Source of the DNA: Nitratireductor indicus C115
GTDB lineage: Bacteria > Pseudomonadota > Alphaproteobacteria > Rhizobiales > Rhizobiaceae
Direction: 5' to 3'
Assembly (NCBI RefSeq): GCF_000300515.1
Contig: NZ_AMSI01000005.1
Location: 186,001-250,000 of the forward strand
Length of the DNA: 64,000 nt
In this document: one piece after another, positions 57,461 through 64,000 of the stretch
How the letters are laid out: every line of letters starts with the position of its first letter
How positions within the stretch are numbered: the first letter of the stretch is position 1
Made by a program: the position numbers and the translations under genes
The notes under the pieces: model-generated
What the model saw: only the letters and a program-made list of their open reading frames with translations
Told to the model about the DNA's origin: nothing
The model's database searches: none

Positions 57461-58264
57461 ATGGTTGCAGAAAACACCGTCAAGGCCGACGAAATCCAGG
57501 CCAACCGGGGCAAGATGCAGATCTCGGAGACCGATGTGGCGATCGAGCTCATCGGCATGAACAAATGGTATGGCGACTTTCATGTGCTGAGGGATATCAA
57601 TCTCAAGGTCATGCGGGGCGAACGCATCGTCGTTTGCGGCCCTTCCGGCTCCGGTAAGTCGACCATGATCCGCTGCATCAACCGGCTGGAGGAACACCAG
57701 AAGGGGCGGATCATCGTCGATGGCATCGAGCTCACCAACGATCTCAAGAAGATCGACGAGGTGCGGCGCGAAGTGGGGATGGTGTTCCAGCACTTCAACC
57801 TGTTTCCGCATCTTACAATTCTGGAAAACTGTACGCTCGCCCCGATCTGGGTGCGCAAGACTCCCAGGAAGGAAGCTGAAGCCACGGCAATGCATTTTCT
57901 GGAACGGGTGCGCATTCCCGAACAGGCGAACAAGTATCCCGGCCAGCTTTCGGGAGGCCAGCAGCAGCGCGTGGCAATCGCCCGCGCCCTGTGCATGAAC
58001 CCGCGCATCATGCTTTTCGACGAACCCACTTCCGCGCTCGATCCCGAAATGATCAAGGAAGTGCTCGACACGATGGTCGATCTCGCCGAGGAAGGCATGA
58101 CCATGATCTGCGTCACCCACGAGATGGGCTTTGCGCGTCAGGTCGCCAACCGCGTCATCTTCATGGATCAGGGACAGATCGTCGAGCAGAACACGCCCGT
58201 CGAGTTCTTCGACAACCCCCAGCACGAACGCACCAAGCTGTTCCTCAGCCAGATATTGCATTAG
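57461..58264 (+). CDS. aapP: General L-amino acid ABC transporter, ATP-binding protein
   Basis: 267 aa. Walker [10 protein letters not shown] (60-68), Q-loop F-Q-H-F-N-L-F, signature L-S-G-G-Q-Q-Q-R near 164, Walker B I-M-L-F-D-E-P, His switch T-H-E-M-G-F-A. It powers AapQM. An N-terminal 25-residue extension precedes the usual start of the domain. Its TAG stop at 58262-58264 is the first TAG of repeat copy 5. Confidence 0.95.
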   Translation: MVAENTVKADEIQANRGKMQISETDVAIELIGMNKWYGDFHVLRDINLKVMRGERIVVCGPSGSGKSTMIRCINRLEEHQKGRIIVDGIELTNDLKKIDEVRREVGMVFQHFNLFPHLTILENCTLAPIWVRKTPRKEAEATAMHFLERVRIPEQANKYPGQLSGGQQQRVAIARALCMNPRIMLFDEPTSALDPEMIKEVLDTMVDLAEEGMTMICVTHEMGFARQVANRVIFMDQGQIVEQNTPVEFFDNPQHERTKLFLSQILH

Positions 58265-58361
58265 ATCGGTCACCGTTTCACGGAAACCCTGAACCGATCT
58301 CTTTGTTTTTCTGCATTTATGCAAACGTCAGGTGGTTCCGCCTGACTGCACAATACTCAAG
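58261..58361 (+). repeat. Palindromic intergenic repeat, copy 5
   Basis: Starts with TTAG holding the aapP stop, then stem 1 (ATCGGTCACC ... GAACCGATC, inner GTTTC/GAAAC), T-rich spacer CTTTGTTTTT, and stem 2 GCATTTATGCAAACGTCAGG with CCTGACTGCACAATAC. It ends with CAAG, a decayed CTAG. A five-base deletion in the spacer (the TATCT after GATC) distinguishes it from copies 2 and 4. Confidence 0.88.
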
Positions 58362-58410
58362 AGCGTCGCCCTCTCTCTCGAAGGCAGACGCCTTGGGGGT
58401 GTCGCTATCT

Positions 58411-58439
58411 GGAAAAGCCGGGCCCTGCCCGGCTTTTCC
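58411..58439. terminator. Bidirectional terminator hairpin after the aap operon
   Basis: Thirteen-base perfect arms (58411-58423, 58427-58439) with a three-base loop. The 3' arm contains TTTT and the 5' arm AAAA, so it can act as an intrinsic terminator in either direction. It lies downstream of aapP and repeat copy 5. Confidence 0.75.
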
Positions 58440-58551
58440 CGTAAAACGCGGCGCAATTTCCACATTTTATGCGCTGCAGCGCAAAATTTTCCCGGAATTC
58501 CACCGAAAACACCTCGCCTGTCACAAAACCGTAGACAAACCCGGCTAAATG

Positions 58552-58565
58552 TGGAAACGTTTCCA
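58552..58565. promoter_or_regulatory. LacI-family operator overlapping the regulator's leader
   Basis: TGGAAACGTTTCCA is a perfect 14-bp palindrome with the central CG step typical of LacI/GalR operators. It ends two bases before the ribosome-binding site and 18 bases before the GTG start at 58584. Binding here would block transcription of the regulator and the operon behind it, so autorepression is likely. Confidence 0.8.
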
Positions 58566-58583
58566 TAGGGAGGAGGAGAATCC

Positions 58584-59696
58584 GTGAGTGGTTCTTCGAA
58601 ATACAGAGAAGTCACGATCAAGGACGTCGCCAAGCGGGCCGGATGCGGCATCGCGACGGTAAGCCGCGTCTTGAACAAGAGCGGGTTTTCCAGCAAGGAG
58701 ACCCGTGAAAAAGTGCTCGCTGCGGCCAAGGATCTGGGCTTCGAATTCAACGAGATCGGTCGTTCCTTGAAGCGCAAGGGAACGCAGGCCATAGGCTGCG
58801 TCATCCCATCGCTCATCAATCCAGTTTTTGCCTCTGCCCTTCAGGGCATTCAGGACGAGCTCGACAAGAACGGCTATCAGCTGCTTCTCACCTGCACCGA
58901 TTACGACCTCAAGCACGAACTCGATGCAGTCCGCACCTTTCTGCAGAAGAAGGTGGCGGGGCTGATCATCACCACCGGACGGCTTGAGGGCAATGCCTCG
59001 CTCAATCTCCTGAAGGAGCGCGAGATTCCCTACAGCCTGTTGTTCAACTATCTCCCCGGCTCGGTTTCGGGCGTTGCCGTCGACAATCGCGCGGCCGGCT
59101 ACGAGGTGGGACGGCGGCTTGCGGGCTTCGGTCATAAGGCTTGCGGATATGTATCGGTCAATTTGTCGGGTTCCGACCGTTCTCAGCAGCGCCTGCAGGG
59201 GTTCCGGCAAGCATGCGAGGATTTCGGCCTCAACGCCCCGACCATTGTCGAAGTGAGCGATGCGAGCACCAAGACGCAGGACGAGCTGTGCGACTATCTG
59301 TGCGCCAACAGTGGCCTGACCGCCTTCTTCGCATCAAACGATTTCATCGCGCTGTCGCTTATTTCTGCGGCGCGCCGGCTGGGGCTACGTGTTCCCCGGC
59401 ACCTTTCGGTCGTTGGTTTCGACGGTATCGAGATGGGCCTGCTGGTCGATCCGCCGCTTGCGACCATCGTCACGGACCCGCGCGGCATGGGGGGTGTTTC
59501 AGCACTCCGGCTTCTGATGGAGCTCAATGTCGATGTGGAAAATGCGCCTCCGGAAGCGGAGGCGCCCTACAGTTTCCGAGAGGGAGGCAGCTTGGGGCGG
59601 CCGCCTTCCGGAAAAAGTGTGGCGGAGAAGCTGCAACTTCTCCGCCAGTGCTCCGAATTCTCCAGACATGGAATCGCTGAAAGGAACGAAGCATGA
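58584..59696 (+). CDS. LacI-family transcriptional regulator
   Basis: 370 aa from a GTG with GGGAGGAGG upstream. N-terminal LacI helix-turn-helix V-T-I-K-D-V-A-K-R-A-G-C-G-I-A-T-V-S-R-V-L-N (residues 10-31), then a periplasmic-binding-like effector domain (Peripla_BP_3). The last 45 residues are an extra tail. It is the first gene of an operon with an ABC importer, whose start overlaps its stop as ATGA. It presumably senses the imported substrate or a derivative. Confidence 0.92.
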   Translation: MSGSSKYREVTIKDVAKRAGCGIATVSRVLNKSGFSSKETREKVLAAAKDLGFEFNEIGRSLKRKGTQAIGCVIPSLINPVFASALQGIQDELDKNGYQLLLTCTDYDLKHELDAVRTFLQKKVAGLIITTGRLEGNASLNLLKEREIPYSLLFNYLPGSVSGVAVDNRAAGYEVGRRLAGFGHKACGYVSVNLSGSDRSQQRLQGFRQACEDFGLNAPTIVEVSDASTKTQDELCDYLCANSGLTAFFASNDFIALSLISAARRLGLRVPRHLSVVGFDGIEMGLLVDPPLATIVTDPRGMGGVSALRLLMELNVDVENAPPEAEAPYSFREGGSLGRPPSGKSVAEKLQLLRQCSEFSRHGIAERNEA

Positions 59697-60709
59697 AATA
59701 CAATATGGTTTATTCTGCGGTGTTCGCAATCGGGCTCGCCTCGTCGTCGGCCATCGCCACTCCTTCAATGGCTGCTGACGCGGTCTGCTACAACTGCCCG
59801 CCGCAGTGGGCGGATTGGGCATCGATGCTCGAGGCCATCAAGGAAAAGCTCGACATCCAGATGCCGCACGACAACAAGAACTCGGGCCAGACCCTGAGCC
59901 AGCTTCTTGCCGAGCGCAGCAACCCCGTGGCCGATGTCGCATATTATGGCGTGACGACGGGCATCAAGGCGGGCAAGGAAGGTGTGGCCGCAGTCTACAA
60001 GCCCGCCGGTTTCGATGATATTCCTGAAGGGCTGAAGGATCCCGAAGGCCACTGGTTTGCCATTCACTATGGAACCATCGGCCTTTTCGTGAATGTCGAT
60101 GCGCTGGGCGGCGCGCCGGTTCCGCAGTGCTTCGCGGATCTTGCAAAGCCCGAATATCAGGGCATGGTCGGCTATCTCGATCCGTCCTCGGCCTTTGTCG
60201 GCTATGCCGGCGCCGTGGCCGTCAACCTGTCCATGGGCGGCGATCTCACCAATTTCGACCCGGCCATCAAATTCTTCAAGGATCTCGCCAAGAACGGCCC
60301 GATCGTTCCCAAGCAGACCTCCTATGCCCGCGTGGTTTCAGGCGAAATCCCGATCCTGTTCGATTATGATTTCAACGCCTATCGCGCCAAGTATGAGGAA
60401 GACGGCAATTTCGAATTCGTGCTTCCCTGCGAGGGATCGCTGCGCGTTCCCTATGTGATGAGCCTCGTGGAAGGCGCACCGCATGCCGAGGAAGGCAAGA
60501 AGGTGCTCGATTTCGTTCTGTCGGACGAGGGTCAGGCAATCTGGGCGAATGCCTATCTGCAGCCTGCGCGCCCGGTGAAACTGCCGGAGGAAATCTCCAG
60601 CAAATTCCTGCCCGCTTCCGAATATGAGCGCGCCGTCGCTGTGGATTATGCCGAGATGGAAAAAGCCCAGGAAGGCTTCGGCAAGCGCTACCTCGAAGAA
60701 GTGAACTAA
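59693..60709 (+). CDS. ABC transporter substrate-binding protein (Fe3+/polyamine/2-AEP-type)
   Basis: 338 aa. Signal peptide ending S-M-A-A-D-A near residue 28. Family-1/6-type periplasmic binding fold: L-L-A-E-R-S-N-P-V-A-D-V near 75, G-L-F-V-N near 123, G-Y-L-D-P-S-S-A-F near 157. The mature N-terminus carries C-Y-N-C-P-P, and two further Cys are present. The class includes ligands such as iron, polyamines, thiamine and phosphonates; the true ligand is unknown. Starts within the lacI stop (ATGA). Confidence 0.85.
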   Translation: MKYNMVYSAVFAIGLASSSAIATPSMAADAVCYNCPPQWADWASMLEAIKEKLDIQMPHDNKNSGQTLSQLLAERSNPVADVAYYGVTTGIKAGKEGVAAVYKPAGFDDIPEGLKDPEGHWFAIHYGTIGLFVNVDALGGAPVPQCFADLAKPEYQGMVGYLDPSSAFVGYAGAVAVNLSMGGDLTNFDPAIKFFKDLAKNGPIVPKQTSYARVVSGEIPILFDYDFNAYRAKYEEDGNFEFVLPCEGSLRVPYVMSLVEGAPHAEEGKKVLDFVLSDEGQAIWANAYLQPARPVKLPEEISSKFLPASEYERAVAVDYAEMEKAQEGFGKRYLEEVN

Positions 60710-60724
60710 ACGACGCAAGCATTC

Positions 60725-60778
60725 GGGGGCCGCGCTCTTCTCCCTGGCCGAAAGGTCCGGGGGAACGCGGCCCCCTTT
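60725..60778 (+). promoter_or_regulatory. Long hairpin between binding-protein and permease genes
   Basis: GGGGGCCGCG (60725-60734) pairs with CGCGGCCCCC (60766-60775), followed by TTTG, with a further inner structure. It starts 15 bases after the binding-protein stop. It may reduce read-through into the permease genes, giving more binding protein, much as the aapJ-aapQ hairpin does. Confidence 0.7.
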
Positions 60779-60797
60779 GAACCAAGGATACGGAACC

Positions 60798-61601
60798 ATG
60801 TCCTCCGCAACCTTCGTCAGGCTCTGCTTCGTGCCGCTGATCGCCTTCACGCTGGCGTTTCTGGCGCTGCCCCTGGTGCGCCTGTTCTTCGCTTCCAGCG
60901 AGAGCAGCGCGGGATGGGGCATCTATCTGGAGATCCTGACGACACCGCGCTATCTGCAAACCCTCGTGCAGACAGTGCTGGTCTCTCTCGCCGTGACGGC
61001 GGCTGCCCTCGTGATCTCGACGACGGCCGGGCTTTTCCTGGCGCGCAACCGATTTCCCGGCCGCGGCATCCTGCTCGCCATCCTCACCCTGCCGCTCGCC
61101 TTCCCAGGTGTCGTGATCGGCTTCCTCATCATTCTCCTGGGCGGACGGCAAGGCTTGGTAAACCAGCTTACATCGGGCCACGTGGTCTTTGCCTATTCGC
61201 TCTTCGGGCTGTTTCTCGGCTATCTCTATTTCTCGATACCGCGCGTTCTCCTGACGGTGATGGCGGCAACGGAGAAGCTCGACCCTGCCCTTGAGGAAGC
61301 CGCCCGCTCGCTTGGCGCTTCGCCCGCTCGCGTCGTGCTCGACGTGATCCTGCCTGGCCTCGCCCCGTCGCTGGTCGCTGCCGGCGCCATCGCCTTTGCA
61401 ACGGCCATGGGCGCCTTCGGAACGGCGTTCACGCTCGCCACCGACATCGATGTGCTGCCGATGGTCATCTACACGGAATTCACCCTGTCGGCGAATGTCG
61501 CCATGGCCGCCGCCCTTTCTGTGGTGCTCGGCATCGTGACCTGGGTTCTCCTGGTGCTCGCGCGCAACTTCTCCGGCGCGACCGTTGCGGGAGGGGGCTG
61601 A
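60798..61601 (+). CDS. ABC transporter permease (first of two)
   Basis: 267 aa from the ATG at 60798 (AAGGA nine bases upstream). Six hydrophobic helices in a BPD_transp_1 domain. The EAA loop reads L-E-E-A-A-R-S-L-G-A-S-P-A-R-V-V-L-D-V-I-L-P-G-L near residue 170. It is of the PotB/CysT/FbpB class. It pairs with the permease at 61603. Confidence 0.9.
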   Translation: MSSATFVRLCFVPLIAFTLAFLALPLVRLFFASSESSAGWGIYLEILTTPRYLQTLVQTVLVSLAVTAAALVISTTAGLFLARNRFPGRGILLAILTLPLAFPGVVIGFLIILLGGRQGLVNQLTSGHVVFAYSLFGLFLGYLYFSIPRVLLTVMAATEKLDPALEEAARSLGASPARVVLDVILPGLAPSLVAAGAIAFATAMGAFGTAFTLATDIDVLPMVIYTEFTLSANVAMAAALSVVLGIVTWVLLVLARNFSGATVAGGG

Positions 61602-61602
61602 G

Positions 61603-62391
61603 ATGAGACTGACATTTGCCAAAACGCTGCAACTTGCGGTCACGCTTCTTGCCTGCGCCTTCCTTTTCATTCCCACGATGCAATCGGTGCTCGCGGGCCT
61701 GACCGCGAATTACTTCCGGGGCATTTCCTCCGGGTTGACACTGAAATGGGTCGCCCAGGTGTGGGACCTCTATGCCGACAGCATCTTCCTGTCGATCTGG
61801 CTCGCCATTGCCTGCCTTGCCTGCACGCTGGTGATCGGCATTCCCGCCGCCTACGGGCTGGCGCGAAATCCCGGCCGCGTCAGCCGCATTCTGGAAGAGT
61901 TCATCTCTCTGCCGCTTGCAGTGCCTGGCCTTGCGCTGGCACTGGCGCTGTTGCAGCTTTACGGCTCCATGAAGGGGTTTCGCACAAGCTGGACCTTCAT
62001 TCTGGTCGGCCATGTGCTCTACACCCTGCCCTTCATGGTGCGTTCGGTGCTGGCGGTGCTTTCGGCAATGGACCTGAAGACGCTTGAGGATGCGGCCGCT
62101 TCTCTGGGGGCCTCCCCTTGGCGGCGTTTCGCCGACATCGTCGTTCCCAACGCCATGCCCGGCATTCTGGCCGGCGCGCTGACGGTGGTTACGCTTTCCA
62201 TCGGCGAGTTCAACCTCACCTGGATGCTGCACACCCCCTATCTGAAGACGCTGCCCGTGGGCCTTGCCGACAGCTACGCCTCGATGCGGCTGGAAATCGC
62301 CTCGGCCTACACGCTGATCTTCTTCGTCATCATCATTCCCATGCTCGTCGCCATGCAATGGGCGTCGCAGAGGGCTCAAAGGATCAAGTAA
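61603..62391 (+). CDS. ABC transporter permease (second of two)
   Basis: 262 aa from the ATG at 61603, one base after the previous stop, with GGAGG upstream. Six helices of the PotC class; EAA loop L-E-D-A-A-A-S-L-G-A-S-P-W-R-R-F-A-D-I-V near residue 165. Its TAA overlaps the ATPase start as TAATG, so translation is coupled. Confidence 0.9.
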   Translation: MRLTFAKTLQLAVTLLACAFLFIPTMQSVLAGLTANYFRGISSGLTLKWVAQVWDLYADSIFLSIWLAIACLACTLVIGIPAAYGLARNPGRVSRILEEFISLPLAVPGLALALALLQLYGSMKGFRTSWTFILVGHVLYTLPFMVRSVLAVLSAMDLKTLEDAAASLGASPWRRFADIVVPNAMPGILAGALTVVTLSIGEFNLTWMLHTPYLKTLPVGLADSYASMRLEIASAYTLIFFVIIIPMLVAMQWASQRAQRIK

Positions 62392-63425
62392 TGTCCATCG
62401 CACTCAAGAATGTTGCGAAAACCTATCCGGACGGCACAAAGGCGCTGCAGCCGACGGATCTGGAGTTTCGCGCCGGGGAGATCGTCTCCCTGCTCGGCCC
62501 CTCGGGCTGCGGCAAGACCACGCTTCTGCGCCTCATCGCCGGCCTGGAACGGCCGGATGCGGGAAGCAGCATCCATTTCGACACGGACGACGTGACCCGG
62601 CTGCCGGTGGAGCATCGCCGCGTCGGCATGGTGTTCCAGTCCTATGCGCTGTTTCCGAACATGTCGGTGCTCGCCAACATCTCATACGGGCTGAAGATGC
62701 AGAAGCTGCCGGCGGCTGAAATCCGCGCTCGGGCGGACGAAGTCATCAAGATGTGCCAGCTCGAACCCTATGCCAATCGCAGCATCGACGCGCTGTCGGG
62801 CGGCCAGCGACAGCGCGTGGCGCTGGCGCGGGCCTTTGCGCCGCGCCCGCGCATCCTGCTTCTCGACGAGCCGCTTTCCGCCCTCGATGCCGCCCTGCGC
62901 GACAAACTGCGCGACGAACTGGCAGCCCTTCTGCGCCGCTTCAAGATCACCGCGATCTTCGTGACTCACGACCAGGACGAGGCACTGGCCATTGCCGACC
63001 GGGTGGCGGTCATGCGCAACGGTCGCGTGATGCAGATCGGAACGCCTGAGGACCTCTACCACAATCCACGCGTTCCCTTCGTGGCCGAATTCGTCGGCCA
63101 CGCAGTGGAGCTTTGCGGCACGGTGGAAGACGGCAAGCTCAACACGCCCGGCGGACGTCTCGCCCTGCCCAGAACTGACGCCGACTATCAGGTCTATGTG
63201 CGGGCCGACGACGTGAAGCTTTCGCAGGATGGATCGCTCAGAGGCACGGTCGAAAGCGTGACCTTCCTGGGCACCCATTACCGGGTCGGCGTCAGCGGCG
63301 TGGTCCAGGGCCTTCTTTATGCCAATCACACCGGCACCACGCCGCCCAAGCCGGGCGACACCGTTCGGATGGAGATCGCACCCGAGGCGCTGCTTCTTCT
63401 TCCGCGCGAAAGGCATGCCGCATGA
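62391..63425 (+). CDS. ABC transporter ATP-binding protein (PotA/FbpC/UgpC-type)
   Basis: 344 aa. Walker A G-P-S-G-C-G-K-T-T (36-44), Q-loop F-Q-S-Y-A-L-F, signature L-S-G-G-Q-R-Q-R near 135, Walker B I-L-L-L-D-E-P, His switch T-H-D-Q-D-E-A. C-terminal TOBE_2-type domain (about 240-340). It energises the two preceding permeases. The next gene begins inside its stop (ATGA). Confidence 0.93.
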   Translation: MSIALKNVAKTYPDGTKALQPTDLEFRAGEIVSLLGPSGCGKTTLLRLIAGLERPDAGSSIHFDTDDVTRLPVEHRRVGMVFQSYALFPNMSVLANISYGLKMQKLPAAEIRARADEVIKMCQLEPYANRSIDALSGGQRQRVALARAFAPRPRILLLDEPLSALDAALRDKLRDELAALLRRFKITAIFVTHDQDEALAIADRVAVMRNGRVMQIGTPEDLYHNPRVPFVAEFVGHAVELCGTVEDGKLNTPGGRLALPRTDADYQVYVRADDVKLSQDGSLRGTVESVTFLGTHYRVGVSGVVQGLLYANHTGTTPPKPGDTVRMEIAPEALLLLPRERHAA

Positions 63426-64000
63426 GCAAGATACTGCAGCTCTCGGACACGCATATCGTCCGGGAAGGCCACCGCGCCTATGGCGTGGTCGACACCGGCG
63501 CCGCCCTTGCCGAAGTGGTGGAGGCTGCAAGGCGCAGCCTGCCGCTCGTCGGCCCGGTCGATCTTGCCGTGGTGACGGGCGATCTCGTGGATTATGGGAT
63601 CGAGGAAGAGTATGAACGCTTCAAGAGCCTCATGGCGCCGCTCGGCATTCCCTACCGCGCATTGCCCGGCAATCACGATGACCGGGAGATGATGCGGAGT
63701 GCCTTTGCCGAGGCAGACTGGATGCCGGAGAGCGGCCCTATCAACTGGGTCGCCCATCTTGAGCATTTCTCGGTGATCGGTCTCGATTCACTCGTTTCGG
63801 GAGCGCCGTATGGGCTTCTGGAAGACGAGACGCTGGCATTTCTCAAAGCCGAGCTCGACGCGCTTTCGGGAAAGCCCGTTCTGGTGGCCATGCATCACCC
63901 GCCCTTCGCGACCGGCATCGAGGCCATGGACATCAACAATCTGCGCAACGCGCCGGCGCTGCTCAATCTGATCGACACCCATGCGGGTGAAGTCCGGATC
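63422..64000 (+). CDS. Metallophosphodiesterase (GpdQ/CpdA-like), partial at right edge
   Basis: The frame is open from the ATG at 63422 to the window end (193 codons). Calcineurin-like binuclear metal motifs: D and H in L-S-D-T-H (about 8-10), G-D-L-V-D-Y-G near 53, G-N-H-D-D near 86, and M-H-H-P-P-F near 160. The overall pattern resembles the glycerophosphodiesterase GpdQ. It is translationally coupled to the ABC transporter, suggesting that the imported compound is or contains a phosphodiester. The C-terminus is outside the window. Confidence 0.88.
   Translation, partial: MSKILQLSDTHIVREGHRAYGVVDTGAALAEVVEAARRSLPLVGPVDLAVVTGDLVDYGIEEEYERFKSLMAPLGIPYRALPGNHDDREMMRSAFAEADWMPESGPINWVAHLEHFSVIGLDSLVSGAPYGLLEDETLAFLKAELDALSGKPVLVAMHHPPFATGIEAMDINNLRNAPALLNLIDTHAGEVRI

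Larger units (their letters stand above)
58265..58583. other. Intergenic region between aapP and the LacI-type gene
   Basis: 319 bases without a gene. In order: repeat copy 5, the terminator hairpin at 58411, an AT-richer stretch with candidate promoter sequence (about 58505-58550), the LacI-type operator at 58552 and the ribosome-binding site GGGAGGAGG at 58568. Confidence 0.7.

Overview
The window looks like a chromosomal segment of an alphaproteobacterium of the order Hyphomicrobiales (Rhizobiales), probably close to Phyllobacteriaceae/Brucellaceae. The base composition is GC-rich. Several blocks match gene orders I know from Sinorhizobium, Agrobacterium and Brucella: plsX-fabH-ihfA-merR; glyA-nrdR-ribD-ribE-ribH-nusB; ppk-ppx next to rnd and aspS; and metC beside aapJQMP. 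Most of the DNA is core chromosome. There is no prophage, CRISPR array or large island. The only complete insertion sequence is an 844-bp IS5-family (IS427-like) element at 881-1724.

Layout. 1-3309: end of an unidentified gene, an APH(6)/hydroxyurea-type small-molecule kinase, the IS, heme A synthase and a DUF2842 protein. 3391-11826: a surface polysaccharide locus (FemAB-like acetyltransferase, Wzc-like protein with a degenerate kinase domain, Wza-like lipoprotein, GT4 glycosyltransferase, phosphoglycosyltransferase, O-antigen ligase/polymerase). It resembles the unipolar polysaccharide loci of rhizobia. 11922-12572: tRNA-Pro(GGG) and an AAC(6')-like acetyltransferase. 12738-17768: MerR, IhfA, FabH, PlsX, DUF177, a cytochrome bc1 chaperone and BamE. 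18104-26507: proton pyrophosphatase, an MFS transporter, then nusB, ribH, ribE, ribD, nrdR and glyA. 26686-30497: an L,D-transpeptidase with an LdtR-like MarR regulator, a small membrane protein and a 3-hydroxyisobutyryl-CoA hydrolase-like enzyme. 30664-36810: hemB, two RDD proteins, an SLC13-type permease, the Bpt aminoacyl-transferase and an EamA transporter. 36981-44000: parC, a GFA-family protein, a secreted esterase, an exported protein of unknown function and aspS. 44254-52211: an MFS transporter, rnd, ppx, ppk, a complex-I-type zinc finger protein and a flavin monooxygenase. 52461-58264: metC and the aapJQMP general amino acid ABC transporter. 58584 to the window end: a LacI regulator, a complete Fe3+/polyamine-type ABC importer and a GpdQ-like metallophosphodiesterase, apparently one operon with a perfect LacI-type operator just before the regulator's start codon.

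The most unusual non-coding signal is a family of about 100-bp double-hairpin repeats (1725-1826, 18002-18107, 20537-20605, 36879-36984, 58261-58361). Most copy ends lie in CTAG/TTAG, and every copy abuts a coding sequence so that the repeat edge forms or overlaps a TAG stop codon. The IS sits at one such edge. This resembles the Bru-RS/IS711 relationship known in Brucella. Other intergenic structures include perfect hairpins between the binding-protein and first permease genes in both ABC operons, an inverted pair of about 40-bp hairpin repeats at 52281-52420, and several strong terminators.

The annotation comes from reading translations and motifs by eye. No database search was run. Family names rest on recognised motifs and gene order, and start codons were chosen by Shine-Dalgarno spacing, overlaps and family length.
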